64,000 nt of DNA from SAR86 cluster bacterium SAR86E (GTDB lineage Bacteria; Pseudomonadota; Gammaproteobacteria; Magnimaribacterales; D2472): positions 186,001 to 250,000 of the forward strand of contig AMWX01000002.1 of the NCBI GenBank assembly GCA_000307935.1, in the 5' to 3' direction. Below the pieces are notes generated by a model that did no database searches, was not told the DNA's origin, and saw nothing but the letters and a program-made list of their open reading frames with translations. The translations under genes and the position numbers were made by a program. Shown here piece after piece: positions 7,531 through 16,531 of the stretch. Numbering within the stretch: position 1 is the first letter of the stretch; every line of letters starts with the position of its first letter.

Positions 7531-8397
7531 ATGATTAAAAAACTTCTAGGTATAGCTCCAACACTCAACAAAGATGGTTCATTTAATCCATCTCCATTAG
7601 CCTTAAAATTGGCAACTTCTTCAAAGACTGATTACAAAGAGATAGCTTTCCAAAAATCTTATCAAGGCTCTCAATCAAGAATTATGATGATATGCACTGA
7701 AGAGAAGAATTTAACAATGGTAAACGGGAAAAATTTTTCAACAGGCAATCATCCAGTTGAGATGCTGGTTCCAATGTTGCATCTTCAAAATGCGGGATTT
7801 CATATAGATGTTTTCACTCCAACTGGTAAATCAGCAAAAATTGAAGGATGGGCCATGCCCACTGAAGATAAAAATGTTATGTCTTTGTATGCTCAATATG
7901 AGGAACAATATAATAATCCAAAGAGTTTATCTGAGTTTGTAAACCAACAAATGAATGGCAATTCAGAATACACCGCAATATTTATCCCGGGAGGACATGG
8001 TGCAATGAATGGACTACCAGAGAACCAAGACTTAAAAAAACTAGTCCACTGGTCCTTCCAAAAAGATTTACATATGCTTGCAATCTGTCACGGACCCGCA
8101 GCTCTATTGTCAGCAAATTTAAACCAAGATGGAGAATTTCTTTACTCAGGATACTCAATGGCAGTATTTCCAGACTCCATGGATAAACAAACACCTATGA
8201 TCGGATATATGCCCGGTCAATTAACTTATCAATTTGGTAGGAAGTTATCCGAACTTGGGGTCAATATTGTTAACAAGAAAGCAGATAAGACGTGCCACCA
8301 AGATAGAAAGTTGATCACAGGAGCTAGTCCTCAAGCAGCAAATGATTTCGGAATACTTTCAGCAACTGCTCTTCTTCAATCCAAAAACTTACTCTAA
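7531..8397 (+). CDS. hchA: Hsp31-type DJ-1/PfpI protein (HchA)
   Basis: A 288-residue protein closely resembling E. coli HchA (283 residues): FSTGNHPVEML near 69-79, FIPGGHGAMNGLPE near 151-164, the nucleophile elbow AICHGPAALL with Cys186, then FPDSMDKQTP and IGYMPGQLTYQFG. HchA is a homodimeric cytoplasmic holding chaperone. Glyoxalase III and protein-deglycase activities have also been described for it. The catalytic Cys and adjacent His are present, as is the Asp in the FPD motif. It stands alone, with non-coding DNA upstream and 37 bases before the next gene. Confidence 0.92.
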   Translation: MIKKLLGIAPTLNKDGSFNPSPLALKLATSSKTDYKEIAFQKSYQGSQSRIMMICTEEKNLTMVNGKNFSTGNHPVEMLVPMLHLQNAGFHIDVFTPTGKSAKIEGWAMPTEDKNVMSLYAQYEEQYNNPKSLSEFVNQQMNGNSEYTAIFIPGGHGAMNGLPENQDLKKLVHWSFQKDLHMLAICHGPAALLSANLNQDGEFLYSGYSMAVFPDSMDKQTPMIGYMPGQLTYQFGRKLSELGVNIVNKKADKTCHQDRKLITGASPQAANDFGILSATALLQSKNLL

Positions 8398-8434
8398 AGC
8401 AAAGCAAACGCTTAGTTTTAACCTGAAAAAATAG

Positions 8435-9751
8435 ATGGCTGAAAACAATAATCTAATAACGAATTTTTTTCAGATTCTTTCTAAAATTAAAGAAAGAGAG
8501 ATCAAGGCTGTAATTTTTTCATTTTTATTTGTGGTTGTGCTTATGACGGCCTACTACATTTTACGACCAGTTCGTGATGCTATGGCCAGTGACTGGACTG
8601 ACGCAGAAGTAAGCTTATTATGGACATTAAACTTTTTCATAAGCGCTGGGATTGTTGCCCTATACGGCGCAGCCGTTTCAAAGTTTCGTTTTCGACTACT
8701 AGTGCCTACTATGTATGGTATCTTTGCTTTGTCATTCGTTATATTTTATTTCTTAGGATCCATATCTGAGGATCGCATCTTAATTGATAAAGCATTTTAT
8801 GTTTGGGTGAGTGTATTTAGTCTTTTTCATATCTCTATTTTTTGGAGCTTTATGTCGGAGCTCTTTACCAAGGAACAATCAGGCAGGCTATTTGGCATCA
8901 TTGCTGCTGGCGCTAGTATCGGTGGTTTGATTGGCCCATCAATAACAGCTTTTTTTTCAGTATCTCTGGGGATAGATAGCTTAATGCTGATTGGCAGCAT
9001 GATGTTATTGATCCCAATCCCAATTATCTTCTATCTTCAATTATTAAAAACTACAGACTTAAACAATGGTACATCGGATTTGCCCCCAACAAATCAGCCA
9101 ATTGGTGGCAATCCAATTGCAGGCTTCAAAATGCTTTTTTCAAACCCTTATTTAATTTCGATTGCTTTGTTTATTTTTCTTTATACCGGCATCAGCTCCT
9201 TTGTTTATTTTGAGCTTAAAAATTTGCTGAGTAATTTAAGCCGACCTGAGCGCACTATGATATGGGCACAAATGGATCTGGCGGTTAATGTTTTATCAAT
9301 CTCTATGGGGCTTTTTATTACAGGTCGTATTGTCAGTAGATTTGGAATGTCAGTAACGATTGCACTTGTTCCAGTGATTGTATGTATTGGTTTGCTAGTG
9401 CTAGCAATCTCACCTCTCTTAGGCGTTGTCATGATTCTGCAGATCGTCCGTCGGGCTGGCAACTATGGAGTGACTAGACCTGCTCGAGAAATGTTATTTA
9501 CGCTTGTTGATCGAGAGACACGCTTCAAAGCAAAACCGGTGATTGATATTGTTGCTTATCGTGGCAGCGATATGCTCATGGCATGGCTATTCACTGGGCT
9601 TACACAGGGATTGGGTTTGGGTTTAGCAGCTGTGGCTGCTATTGGAGCGGGAATAGCTGCATTGTGGTCACTGGTAGGCATCTATCTTGGGCGGTGGTTC
9701 GAACGCGAAAACTATGACCAAGATTCAATTATATTTAATAATAATGTTTAA
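8435..9751 (+). CDS. ADP/ATP-translocase-like (NTT/TLC-type) membrane carrier
   Basis: A 438-residue polytopic protein with about 12 hydrophobic segments. The first segment region contains YYILRPVRDA, a hallmark of the NTT/TLC carriers and their MFS-like relatives in free-living bacteria; a later GRLFGIIAAGASIGGLIGPS helix pair is also typical. Obligate parasites use such carriers to import host ATP. The free-living homologues are of unknown substrate, so nucleotide exchange should not be assumed here. The text of this gene and its follower reads GC-richer than most neighbours, which hints at acquisition by transfer. Confidence 0.75.
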   Translation: MAENNNLITNFFQILSKIKEREIKAVIFSFLFVVVLMTAYYILRPVRDAMASDWTDAEVSLLWTLNFFISAGIVALYGAAVSKFRFRLLVPTMYGIFALSFVIFYFLGSISEDRILIDKAFYVWVSVFSLFHISIFWSFMSELFTKEQSGRLFGIIAAGASIGGLIGPSITAFFSVSLGIDSLMLIGSMMLLIPIPIIFYLQLLKTTDLNNGTSDLPPTNQPIGGNPIAGFKMLFSNPYLISIALFIFLYTGISSFVYFELKNLLSNLSRPERTMIWAQMDLAVNVLSISMGLFITGRIVSRFGMSVTIALVPVIVCIGLLVLAISPLLGVVMILQIVRRAGNYGVTRPAREMLFTLVDRETRFKAKPVIDIVAYRGSDMLMAWLFTGLTQGLGLGLAAVAAIGAGIAALWSLVGIYLGRWFERENYDQDSIIFNNNV

Positions 9752-9830
9752 TAATTTAAGTCAACGTAATGATGGTTCGCTTAGCCGCACTATGTTTTTT
9801 CATACTAACAATAAGCAAAGGATTAATATC

Positions 9831-10931
9831 ATGAAAAAAATATCTAATATTAAAATGTTGGCACTTTTTCTTGCCTATAGTTTTTTTGCTATGGCAGATC
9901 TTCATGCTAGCTCTGAGCATAACTTACAAACAAGATATATCAGCTATAGCCAAATCGGCAATCCTGCTGATGTGCTTGAATTAAAAACACAAACCGCTCG
10001 CACTTTAAACAGTGGTGAAGTTCGAGTTAAAGTATTAGCTGCACCAATTAATCCTTCAGATTTATATCAAATTAGTGGTAATTATGGTGTTGATCCTGTC
10101 TTGCCCGCTAGGCCAGGCAGCGAGGGTGTAGGTCGAGTTACTGAGGTATCTCCTGAGGTAAACAACCTATCAGTCGATCAGTTGGTTCTTCTTGCTAGTG
10201 GTAGCACTTGGGCAGAAGAAATAGTAGCTCCAGCTGAAGGGTTTTTACCATTGCCTAACCTTGGCCCCATCAGCGCTGAGATAATTGAACAACTTTCAAT
10301 GTCTGCTGTTAATCCACTAACAGCATTACTAATGCTTACCTCTTATGGAGATATTAAAAAAGGTCAATGGATTGTACAAAGTGCTGCCAACTCTGCTGTT
10401 GGTGGTTATGTGATTCAGCTTGCAAAACAGAGAGGTATCAAAACAGTCAATATTGTTCGAAGAGATGGTTTAGCTGATGATTTAATATCTAAAGGAGCAG
10501 ATATCGTATTAATCGATGGGCCAGATCTTAGTGCTCAAATTGCTAAAGCAACAGATAATGCAACAATTATGTTGGCGTTAGATCCAGTAGGCGGTGACAC
10601 CTTTGGCCGTTTAGCTGATAGCTTGGGCTATGGAGGCACAATTATTACTTACGGAGGTCTTTCAGGCAAGCCTGCATCTTTGAATACCGGAAAGGTTATT
10701 TTTAATGATACTCACGTCCGTGGTTTTTGGCTCTATAAGTGGTATCAGACAGCAACGATGCAAGAGAAACAAGCAGCTTTTGGACAAGTGATTCCTTTAA
10801 TAGTTAATGGCTCATTAAAGGCGAACATTGATTCGAGGTTTACAGTTGATCAAATTAAACAAGCTGTTACTCGTGCTTGGGAAGATGGAAGAAATGGCAA
10901 GGTTCTTATAGTATCAACCTCGCTTCTTTAA
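9831..10931 (+). CDS. MDR-family enoyl/quinone reductase with a signal peptide
   Basis: A 366-residue zinc-independent medium-chain dehydrogenase resembling trans-2-enoyl thioester reductases (ETR/MECR). It has AAPINPSDLYQISGNYG near residue 65, a PGSEGVG loop, a cofactor fold near QSAANSAVGGYVIQLAKQRG and the family ending GKVLIV. The start chosen is ATG 9831, which has AAAGGAT upstream. It also removes a long overlap with the carrier gene. This start gives a textbook Sec signal (MKK, hydrophobic core, cleavage near LHA-SS at about residue 27), which is odd for an NAD(P)H enzyme. Confidence 0.82.
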   Translation: MKKISNIKMLALFLAYSFFAMADLHASSEHNLQTRYISYSQIGNPADVLELKTQTARTLNSGEVRVKVLAAPINPSDLYQISGNYGVDPVLPARPGSEGVGRVTEVSPEVNNLSVDQLVLLASGSTWAEEIVAPAEGFLPLPNLGPISAEIIEQLSMSAVNPLTALLMLTSYGDIKKGQWIVQSAANSAVGGYVIQLAKQRGIKTVNIVRRDGLADDLISKGADIVLIDGPDLSAQIAKATDNATIMLALDPVGGDTFGRLADSLGYGGTIITYGGLSGKPASLNTGKVIFNDTHVRGFWLYKWYQTATMQEKQAAFGQVIPLIVNGSLKANIDSRFTVDQIKQAVTRAWEDGRNGKVLIVSTSLL

Positions 10932-10947
10932 GGAGGAATTATATTTG

Positions 10948-11847
10948 TTAATCTATAACCATAAGGTCCTCTGCAACAACAAAATCACCTGTAAACCTTG
11001 TTTTAATCTCACTAGCAATGTCCTCTGAGGAAGAGCCCCAAAATAGAATATGTGATAGAACCAAAAGCTTTGGTTTGGCCTTTTCAGCCAACTCTCCAAC
11101 TTCGAAAGTCGAAGTATGATGCTGTTTGTGATAAACCTGCCAATCTTTTGTTTTTTTAAGAAAGCCGCTATTTGAGTAGACCTCATGAACAAGAATATCT
11201 GCACCGTTAGCATAACCTTCTATTTTTTTTGACGGTCCGGTATCACCAGATAATACAATTACCTTATCTTGAGAAGTTATTCTAAAACCATAAGCATCAT
11301 CAAAAGAGCCATGTGGAACAAGAAATGCTTCAACTTTTATATTTTTATCCTTAAAAACTACCCCTTCATACAACTCACCAAATTCAAATTTAAATCCTGT
11401 TTTATTTGCAGGTTGAGTTCCATTAATTCGATAATCTATATCCTCTTGATATGCCTCAAGAATATTCTCAGCCATTCTCTTGAGCCCACTTGGACCAAAG
11501 AGTTTAAGTTTTTCCTCTCGACCCATAACCCATGGTGTTAGCAATAGGTCAGTTAATCCCGCAGAGTGGTCTGAATGAATGTGAGTTAAAAAAGCATGTT
11601 TGAGATTTTCAACTGCCATTGATTCAAAAGTCCCCCCCCATTCTCTAGACAATGATGCGGCACTTCTAATAACCCCAGGCCCAAAGTCAAACAAGTATGG
11701 AGTTTCATTCACTACGATTGCATAAGCCGATCCAGTTCTATTTGGATCAGGGTTAGGGGTTCCAGAACCCAAAATTATAAGTTTAGTTGAGGCGCAAAGG
11801 CTTGGTACAAGGATTAAAATAAATAATAGTTTGTATTTCATTAACAT
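10948..11847 (-). CDS. exported metallo-beta-lactamase-fold hydrolase (RNase Z/arylsulfatase-like)
   Basis: A 299-residue protein. A signal peptide (ends near LCAS, residue 20) precedes an MBL fold beginning LIILGSGTPNPDP. The metal motif is THIHSDHSAG (HxHxDH), with further ligands in SGDTG and in the final LVLSHILFWG. The GTPxP opening places it with the tRNase Z-like or phosphodiesterase/arylsulfatase branch, but the export signal argues against tRNA processing. The substrate is unknown. The start is ATG 11847; a second ATG lies two codons inside. It converges with the MDR gene across 16 bases. Confidence 0.8.
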   Translation of the reverse strand: MLMKYKLLFILILVPSLCASTKLIILGSGTPNPDPNRTGSAYAIVVNETPYLFDFGPGVIRSAASLSREWGGTFESMAVENLKHAFLTHIHSDHSAGLTDLLLTPWVMGREEKLKLFGPSGLKRMAENILEAYQEDIDYRINGTQPANKTGFKFEFGELYEGVVFKDKNIKVEAFLVPHGSFDDAYGFRITSQDKVIVLSGDTGPSKKIEGYANGADILVHEVYSNSGFLKKTKDWQVYHKQHHTSTFEVGELAEKAKPKLLVLSHILFWGSSSEDIASEIKTRFTGDFVVAEDLMVID

Positions 11848-11908
11848 ATAAGTAAAAGTATTAGAAATTTTTTAATTTAAAGAACACATTGTTAGTAAAA
11901 CACGAAAT

Positions 11909-12400
11909 ATGAAAAATTCAATATCACTGATTGGTATGGCTGGAGCAGGAAAATCAAGCGTTGGCAAGATGCTTGCGACAGAGCTGAATTTAGAATTCAA
12001 AGACAGTGATATCTTGATAGAAAGCCATTACAGAAAATCTCTACAAGAAATTTTAAACCAACAGGGATATCTTAAGCTTAGAGAAATTGAGGATTTAGTA
12101 ATTAGAAGCATCCCAATGGATTCAGTTGTTTTATCTACGGGCGGAAGTGCAGTTTATAGCAAAGCGGCCATGCAATATATTCAACAGCACTCAAATGTAT
12201 TTTACTTACAAGTGCCTTTTAATCTTATTATTGAGAGAGTGCCAAGTTTTTCAGACAGAGGTTTTGCAAAAAAACCTGAACAAACTATAGAGGAAGCATT
12301 CTATGAGAGAGAAATTCTTTATAAGCAATATTCTACATACTCTATTGATAATTCTGCAAAAATAGAGGAATGTGTAGCAAGCATCATTGACTTAATTTAA
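11909..12400 (+). CDS. shikimate kinase-like P-loop kinase
   Basis: A 163-residue protein with a Walker A loop GMAGAGKSSVGK at about 9-20, a DSD motif near residue 34 and YLKLREIE near 57 (the usual GEexFRxxE segment, with the substrate arginine kept). It also has STGGSAV where family members have GGG, and a lid arginine in SDRGFA. Shikimate kinase phosphorylates shikimate in the chorismate pathway. The altered GEE and GGG motifs suggest a diverged paralogue or another small-molecule kinase. It is a single gene, divergent from the MBL gene, with no other aro gene adjacent. Confidence 0.7.
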   Translation: MKNSISLIGMAGAGKSSVGKMLATELNLEFKDSDILIESHYRKSLQEILNQQGYLKLREIEDLVIRSIPMDSVVLSTGGSAVYSKAAMQYIQQHSNVFYLQVPFNLIIERVPSFSDRGFAKKPEQTIEEAFYEREILYKQYSTYSIDNSAKIEECVASIIDLI

Positions 12401-12432
12401 ATCAAGATACGGTATAAGAGATAATTTAAAAC

Positions 12433-13254
12433 TTATTGAGATTTCTTTAAAACCTCAATCACACCAATTACATTACCAAACTCTCGCTTATCACTATATT
12501 GTCCTTTAATTCCTGCAAGCTCCAGTCTTTCCTCAATGCCTTGAACAACCAATGAAAGATATGAAGTTCGGCCAGTAAAATATACATTTTTTGAGCCAAC
12601 CAAGATAGCATTAAGGTATGCCATAGTTCCAATCACTTCTCCAATCATATTGCACAAAGCTGCTGCAGTATTTTCCATTGTATCTGCAAAAGAAGACTGC
12701 GCCTGTCCAAAATTAACAGCTGTTATTTCAGGAGACAAGTTGCCAATTTTATTTACGACATCACCAATAAGTAAATCTAATTTATCCCTTTGTCCTTTTT
12801 TCCCAAAATCATTTATTTCGAGCCCATTTGAATTTTTGAAAAGTAGGTGCCCTAGGCCTTCTAGCATTCCACCTCCAACAGCAATTCCACCAAGGTGATT
12901 GTATGATTTGCCTTCAACATGAACACAGGCTGTTCCAGTGCCAGCACTTACTATCAAAGCTGATTCATCGGCAAGTTGGTAAAGCTTTCTTGCGCCTAAG
13001 CCAATAGCATCGATTTCATTTACTTTTATCAATTTTATTGAGTCAATATTATTTTCTAGATCTGAGGATTTTCCGCCAGTCACACCAATCACACTTATCT
13101 CTGAGAGAGATATTTTATTTTGAGAGATTATATTTTTTATTAAACCTTTGGTTAAATTCTCTTTGGGCGTTGGAATACTTAAATATTGGGTGGAACCTTC
13201 ATTATCAATAGCTATGTCAGTATTTGTGATTCCAAAGTCAAATGCTACGAGCAT
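12433..13254 (-). CDS. coaW: type II pantothenate kinase
   Basis: A 273-residue ASKHA-fold kinase matching eukaryotic and staphylococcal type II pantothenate kinases. It starts FDFGITNTDIAI (phosphate-1 loop), has VIGVTGGKS near residue 57, IVSAGTGTACV near 100 and the GGIAVGGGMLEGLG segment near 122. It phosphorylates pantothenate, the first step of CoA synthesis. Type II enzymes lack the CoA feedback typical of CoaA. Most gammaproteobacteria use CoaA or CoaX, so this is an uncommon choice. Its ATG shares one base with the preceding stop (TAATG), placing it in the BI-1 operon. Confidence 0.85.
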   Translation of the reverse strand: MLVAFDFGITNTDIAIDNEGSTQYLSIPTPKENLTKGLIKNIISQNKISLSEISVIGVTGGKSSDLENNIDSIKLIKVNEIDAIGLGARKLYQLADESALIVSAGTGTACVHVEGKSYNHLGGIAVGGGMLEGLGHLLFKNSNGLEINDFGKKGQRDKLDLLIGDVVNKIGNLSPEITAVNFGQAQSSFADTMENTAAALCNMIGEVIGTMAYLNAILVGSKNVYFTGRTSYLSLVVQGIEERLELAGIKGQYSDKREFGNVIGVIEVLKKSQ

Positions 13255-13463
13255 TATTCTCTGGAATCAGTATTAATTTCTTCAGCTTTGCCTTCTATGA
13301 TTTTTGATCCATCTCTTGAATTACGAAAAATAGTTTTTCGTCTTTTGCCCCATTTTATTCTGTCATCCCTATCCATCTGTTTTTTTGATGCCTTAACTTT
13401 TCCAAGGTTCAAAAATATAAAAAGCGAGAAGATAGCCAAAAGACTAAAAAAAATAGCATTCAT
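13254..13463 (-). CDS. small membrane-anchored basic protein
   Basis: A 69-residue protein with one N-terminal hydrophobic segment (about 3-20) followed by a strongly charged tail (KKQMDRDDRIKWGKRRK). No family is recognised. It follows the BI-1 gene directly (stop at 13464, start at 13463) and overlaps the coaW start by one base. It is therefore clearly in that operon and probably translated. Confidence 0.65.
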   Translation of the reverse strand: MNAIFFSLLAIFSLFIFLNLGKVKASKKQMDRDDRIKWGKRRKTIFRNSRDGSKIIEGKAEEINTDSRE

Positions 13464-14204
13464 TTATCTGCTTCTCAACTTCATTAATAGGCGCAAAATT
13501 TCAATATATAACCATACCAATGTAACCATTAATGAAAATGCACCATACCATTCCATATATTTAGGCAATCCTTGCTCAGCACCTTCTTCAATAAAATCAA
13601 AATCTAAAACAAGATTTAGCGCAGCTATACCAACCACAAATAATGAGAAGCCTATTCCAAATAATCCATTAGAGTGTATGAAACCAATACCAGAGCCAAA
13701 GAAAGACATTATAAAACTAATTAAATAAAGCAGGGCTATTCCCATTGTTGCTGAAAATATCATTAGTCTAAAATTTTCAGTAGGTTTAATAATTCCACTC
13801 TTATAACAGAATAGTAATGATGCAAGAATTCCAAAAGTAAGCCCAATAGCTTGTATACCTATTCCAGGATATTGCATTTCAGCAAAAACCGTTATTCCTC
13901 CAAGAGCAATACCTTCAAATCCTGCATAAAATGGTGCAGTAGCTCCTGCTTTAGAAGGATTTCTAAAAATTGTTACAAAGGCAAGAATGGTACCAATAAT
14001 CAAACCTGGCAAAGTAAGAGCAGGAAAATTCCATCCAATAAATGCTCCTCCAAAACAGAGAGCTAGCAAGATAGCCGTTTTGTTAACAGCCCCATCTAAT
14101 GTCATGCGTTCAGATTGGGGTATTGCACCAGTAGAATCAAAGTTTTTTGTAAATGCTGGATTTCCAGATCGACCGAAGGTATTTAAAGCAGAATGTTTCG
14201 ACAT
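13464..14204 (-). CDS. Bax inhibitor-1/YccA family membrane protein
   Basis: A 246-residue protein with seven probable membrane segments after a soluble N-terminus of about 45 residues. It belongs to the BI-1/YccA superfamily: residues near 37-70 (LDGAVNKTAILLALC), an acidic FDFIEEGAEQGLPKYMEWYGAF loop late in the protein, and the C-terminal segment LVWLYIEILRLL. In the family the late acidic residues sense pH and calcium flux, and YccA of E. coli restrains the FtsH protease. Ribosome site GGAG lies 9 bases before ATG. First gene of a three-gene operon. Confidence 0.85.
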   Translation of the reverse strand: MSKHSALNTFGRSGNPAFTKNFDSTGAIPQSERMTLDGAVNKTAILLALCFGGAFIGWNFPALTLPGLIIGTILAFVTIFRNPSKAGATAPFYAGFEGIALGGITVFAEMQYPGIGIQAIGLTFGILASLLFCYKSGIIKPTENFRLMIFSATMGIALLYLISFIMSFFGSGIGFIHSNGLFGIGFSLFVVGIAALNLVLDFDFIEEGAEQGLPKYMEWYGAFSLMVTLVWLYIEILRLLMKLRSR

Positions 14205-14277
14205 AAAAAATCTCCTAAGTACTCTATATTTGTTGCCTATTATGAATTATTTATGGTCTCATGGACAAATTTAAAGA

Positions 14278-15315
14278 CTAAAGTGAATTTATCCAATTTG
14301 TTATGAGTTTAATGCCAGCTTCATCAGCTAAAGCTCTGCCAGATTCAGGCATCATTATTCCTGGATCAAGCGATTTCATTCTGTACAACATTATTGATTT
14401 ATCAGGATTCCCGGGCACAATTGAGTATTGAAGATTTCCGCTCGCTCTTCCGGCTGCAACTGGCTTTTTATATATTCCCAGCTGTTCTTTATTATTTTCG
14501 GCATAGTTTAAATACAAGCCTGTAGTATCTGCTGAACCACCCGCAATATGGCAATGTCCACAATTAATATCCAAATAAGCACGCGCTCGATCATTTAGTT
14601 CAGCATTGATATCAGCATAACTAGATATAAATTGTGTTTTAATCTTCTCATTAATCCAGCCGAGCGCTGCCCAATGTAGCAGTTGATTCATTTCACCTGA
14701 AGCATATTCAACAGTTTTATTCATGTTTCTTGGTTTTGGACCAATCGGAGTCATCACTTTATTAGCTTGATGACACTCTTTACATTGATTTTGGTTAGGA
14801 GCTCGATATCTAATATCAATTATTTCTCCATCTGAACTTATAAAAGTCGTTAAAATTGTAGCTCCTGCAATTGATCGCTTAGCATCGGTTTGATCTTCAT
14901 TCCATACATAGCTCAGAGCTTTCCAACCCTCATCGGTATTAATCAGTAAACGTGTTTCTAATAATTGCTTAGGCAAAGGACCATTTTGATTAAGATATGC
15001 AAATGTTTTTATAAGGGTTGAGCCAACTGGAAAAATAAAAACTTTATTTTTGACATAGCCTAATTTTTCTCCCTCAGGAATATATACGAATCTCAGTTTA
15101 TCTGTGTGATCAGAAAATAGAGGACTTACAAGTGAATAGGGATGAACTCCTTTGACAGGAATTTGATTGCGCAAGTCAGAAAAAAAACCGAATTCAGATA
15201 GATGTAGTGGGAATTTTGTAAAGTTATTTTTTGAAATATTCTGAGCTGTTATTTCAATACAGCTTAATAACAAAATAAAAAAATAAAATTTTTTAAAAAT
15301 TTTCATTAAATTCAA
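14278..15315 (-). CDS. SO2930-family diheme cytochrome c
   Basis: A 345-residue periplasmic protein with an N-terminal hydrophobic signal. Two c-type heme sites are visible: CKECH near residue 190 and CGHCH near residue 254. Between and before them lie the family features VSPLFSDHTDKLRFVYIP and PVGSTLIKTF; the C-terminal part (IMLYRMKSLDPGIMMP) looks like a cytochrome heme-ligand region. The founding members sit next to a parallel beta-helix protein, as here (TIGR03806/TIGR03805-type pair, from memory). No enzymatic role is known; electron transfer or peroxidase-like chemistry is possible. Last gene of the three-gene operon, overlapping the previous gene by 23 bases. Confidence 0.83.
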   Translation of the reverse strand: MNLMKIFKKFYFFILLLSCIEITAQNISKNNFTKFPLHLSEFGFFSDLRNQIPVKGVHPYSLVSPLFSDHTDKLRFVYIPEGEKLGYVKNKVFIFPVGSTLIKTFAYLNQNGPLPKQLLETRLLINTDEGWKALSYVWNEDQTDAKRSIAGATILTTFISSDGEIIDIRYRAPNQNQCKECHQANKVMTPIGPKPRNMNKTVEYASGEMNQLLHWAALGWINEKIKTQFISSYADINAELNDRARAYLDINCGHCHIAGGSADTTGLYLNYAENNKEQLGIYKKPVAAGRASGNLQYSIVPGNPDKSIMLYRMKSLDPGIMMPESGRALADEAGIKLITNWINSL

Positions 15316-16531
15316 CTTTTGCCAGTGGTGTCACCACTCCATCAAACTCGGTAATATCGAGAGTTGCTGGCTCAAGAAATGGAAGCATGAAGCCTATTGG
15401 CTTAATTGCAAGCACTGTTGCATCTCCATTGTTTGTAATAATTATTTTTTCTTCATCGGGTTGGCCTAAGATGATCTGGGAGAGAGGCACTAGTCCATCC
15501 CAAAAAATATCTGGCATGTTTCCATTAGATAGATCATAAAGAATTTGCGCTAGATCACCTTTGCTGGTGTCAGGATTATATCCAGTGTGCCCAAATATAT
15601 TGCCATGTATCTGTATTGATTTCGGGTGAGGGTAGTAAGTCTTATCATCTGTTTCATTAGCGTATGTTACAACTGCAATATTCACAGTATCATTATCACC
15701 AATTTCATTATTAAAAATTTCTACATCAGAGTTTGCCTGAATAATGATCCCGGTACCTCTTGGAACTTCACCTACAATATTTCCTTCAGGTGCAAAGTTA
15801 TCTGTATTGTTTCCAATCGAACGATTGTTAAATACCCTGACATGATGACCACCCTGTTGTGGCAGTCCAGGTAAATCAAAAACTAAGATACCGCCTGTAT
15901 TGTTAGTGGCAAGATTATTATATACATCTGCAAAATATGAATTTTCGATCTCAATTCCAGCCACGTTATATTCAGCTCTACTATTCCGCACAATAATATT
16001 CGTTGATTGACCAACATAAATTCCTGCATCAGAGGCTCCAATAGCAACGCAACCATCAATGAGAACATTGGTAGATTCAACCGGATATAAGCCATAGGCT
16101 CCATTTTCTGGCTTGGGTCCATCAGTCCATTCTGTTTTTACTCTTAAAAATTTTATGTTAGTGACGCCCTTAACTTTAATTGCGTCTCCCTTTGCATTTT
16201 GGACTGAAAAGTCTTGAAGAGTGACGTTATTAGAAGTAACACTTAGTCCCTGAGCACCACTTTGTTGATTACTAAAGTCAAGGATTGTCTGGTCCATTCC
16301 TTCACCCTCAATTTGCACATTAGGCACGTCCAATGAAAGTGAATCTTCAAGTTTAAATATTCCGGATGTTAACCTGATAACGTCACCAGGTTCAGCGAGG
16401 ATCAGAGCTTCTTGAATCTCCTGGTAGGCATTTTCAGTAGGCTCAATAATTTGAACAGATGCATATAAGCATCCACTACAAAGTAGAGATACAACTAAAT
16501 ATTGCTTAGATAGCTTGAGGAATTTCACCAA
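15293..16531 (-). CDS. exported right-handed parallel beta-helix protein
   Basis: A 412-residue protein with a signal sequence (ends near LYAS, about residue 25) and then repeated beta-helix rungs. These show recurring N-x-x-x-x-N ladders such as NIIVRNSRAEYN, DVYNNLATNNTGG and VEIFNNEIGDNDT between residues about 60 and 300. Such folds occur in carbohydrate-active enzymes and surface proteins, but this branch pairs with SO2930 cytochromes and has no assigned activity. Start codons are weak: TTG at 16531 or GTG at 16528. Both lie inside the end of the upstream gene, so translation is probably coupled. Confidence 0.8.
   Translation of the reverse strand: MVKFLKLSKQYLVVSLLCSGCLYASVQIIEPTENAYQEIQEALILAEPGDVIRLTSGIFKLEDSLSLDVPNVQIEGEGMDQTILDFSNQQSGAQGLSVTSNNVTLQDFSVQNAKGDAIKVKGVTNIKFLRVKTEWTDGPKPENGAYGLYPVESTNVLIDGCVAIGASDAGIYVGQSTNIIVRNSRAEYNVAGIEIENSYFADVYNNLATNNTGGILVFDLPGLPQQGGHHVRVFNNRSIGNNTDNFAPEGNIVGEVPRGTGIIIQANSDVEIFNNEIGDNDTVNIAVVTYANETDDKTYYPHPKSIQIHGNIFGHTGYNPDTSKGDLAQILYDLSNGNMPDIFWDGLVPLSQIILGQPDEEKIIITNNGDATVLAIKPIGFMLPFLEPATLDITEFDGVVTPLAKVEFNENF

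Noticed and set aside
9687-9830. Longer N-terminus for the MDR reductase
   Set aside because: It would overlap the carrier gene and bury the signal peptide; ATG 9831 has a better ribosome site.
10944-11024. Short plus-strand frame after the perfect ribosome site at 10929-10937
   Set aside because: It starts with TTG, is antisense to the 3' end of the metallo-hydrolase gene and resembles no protein.
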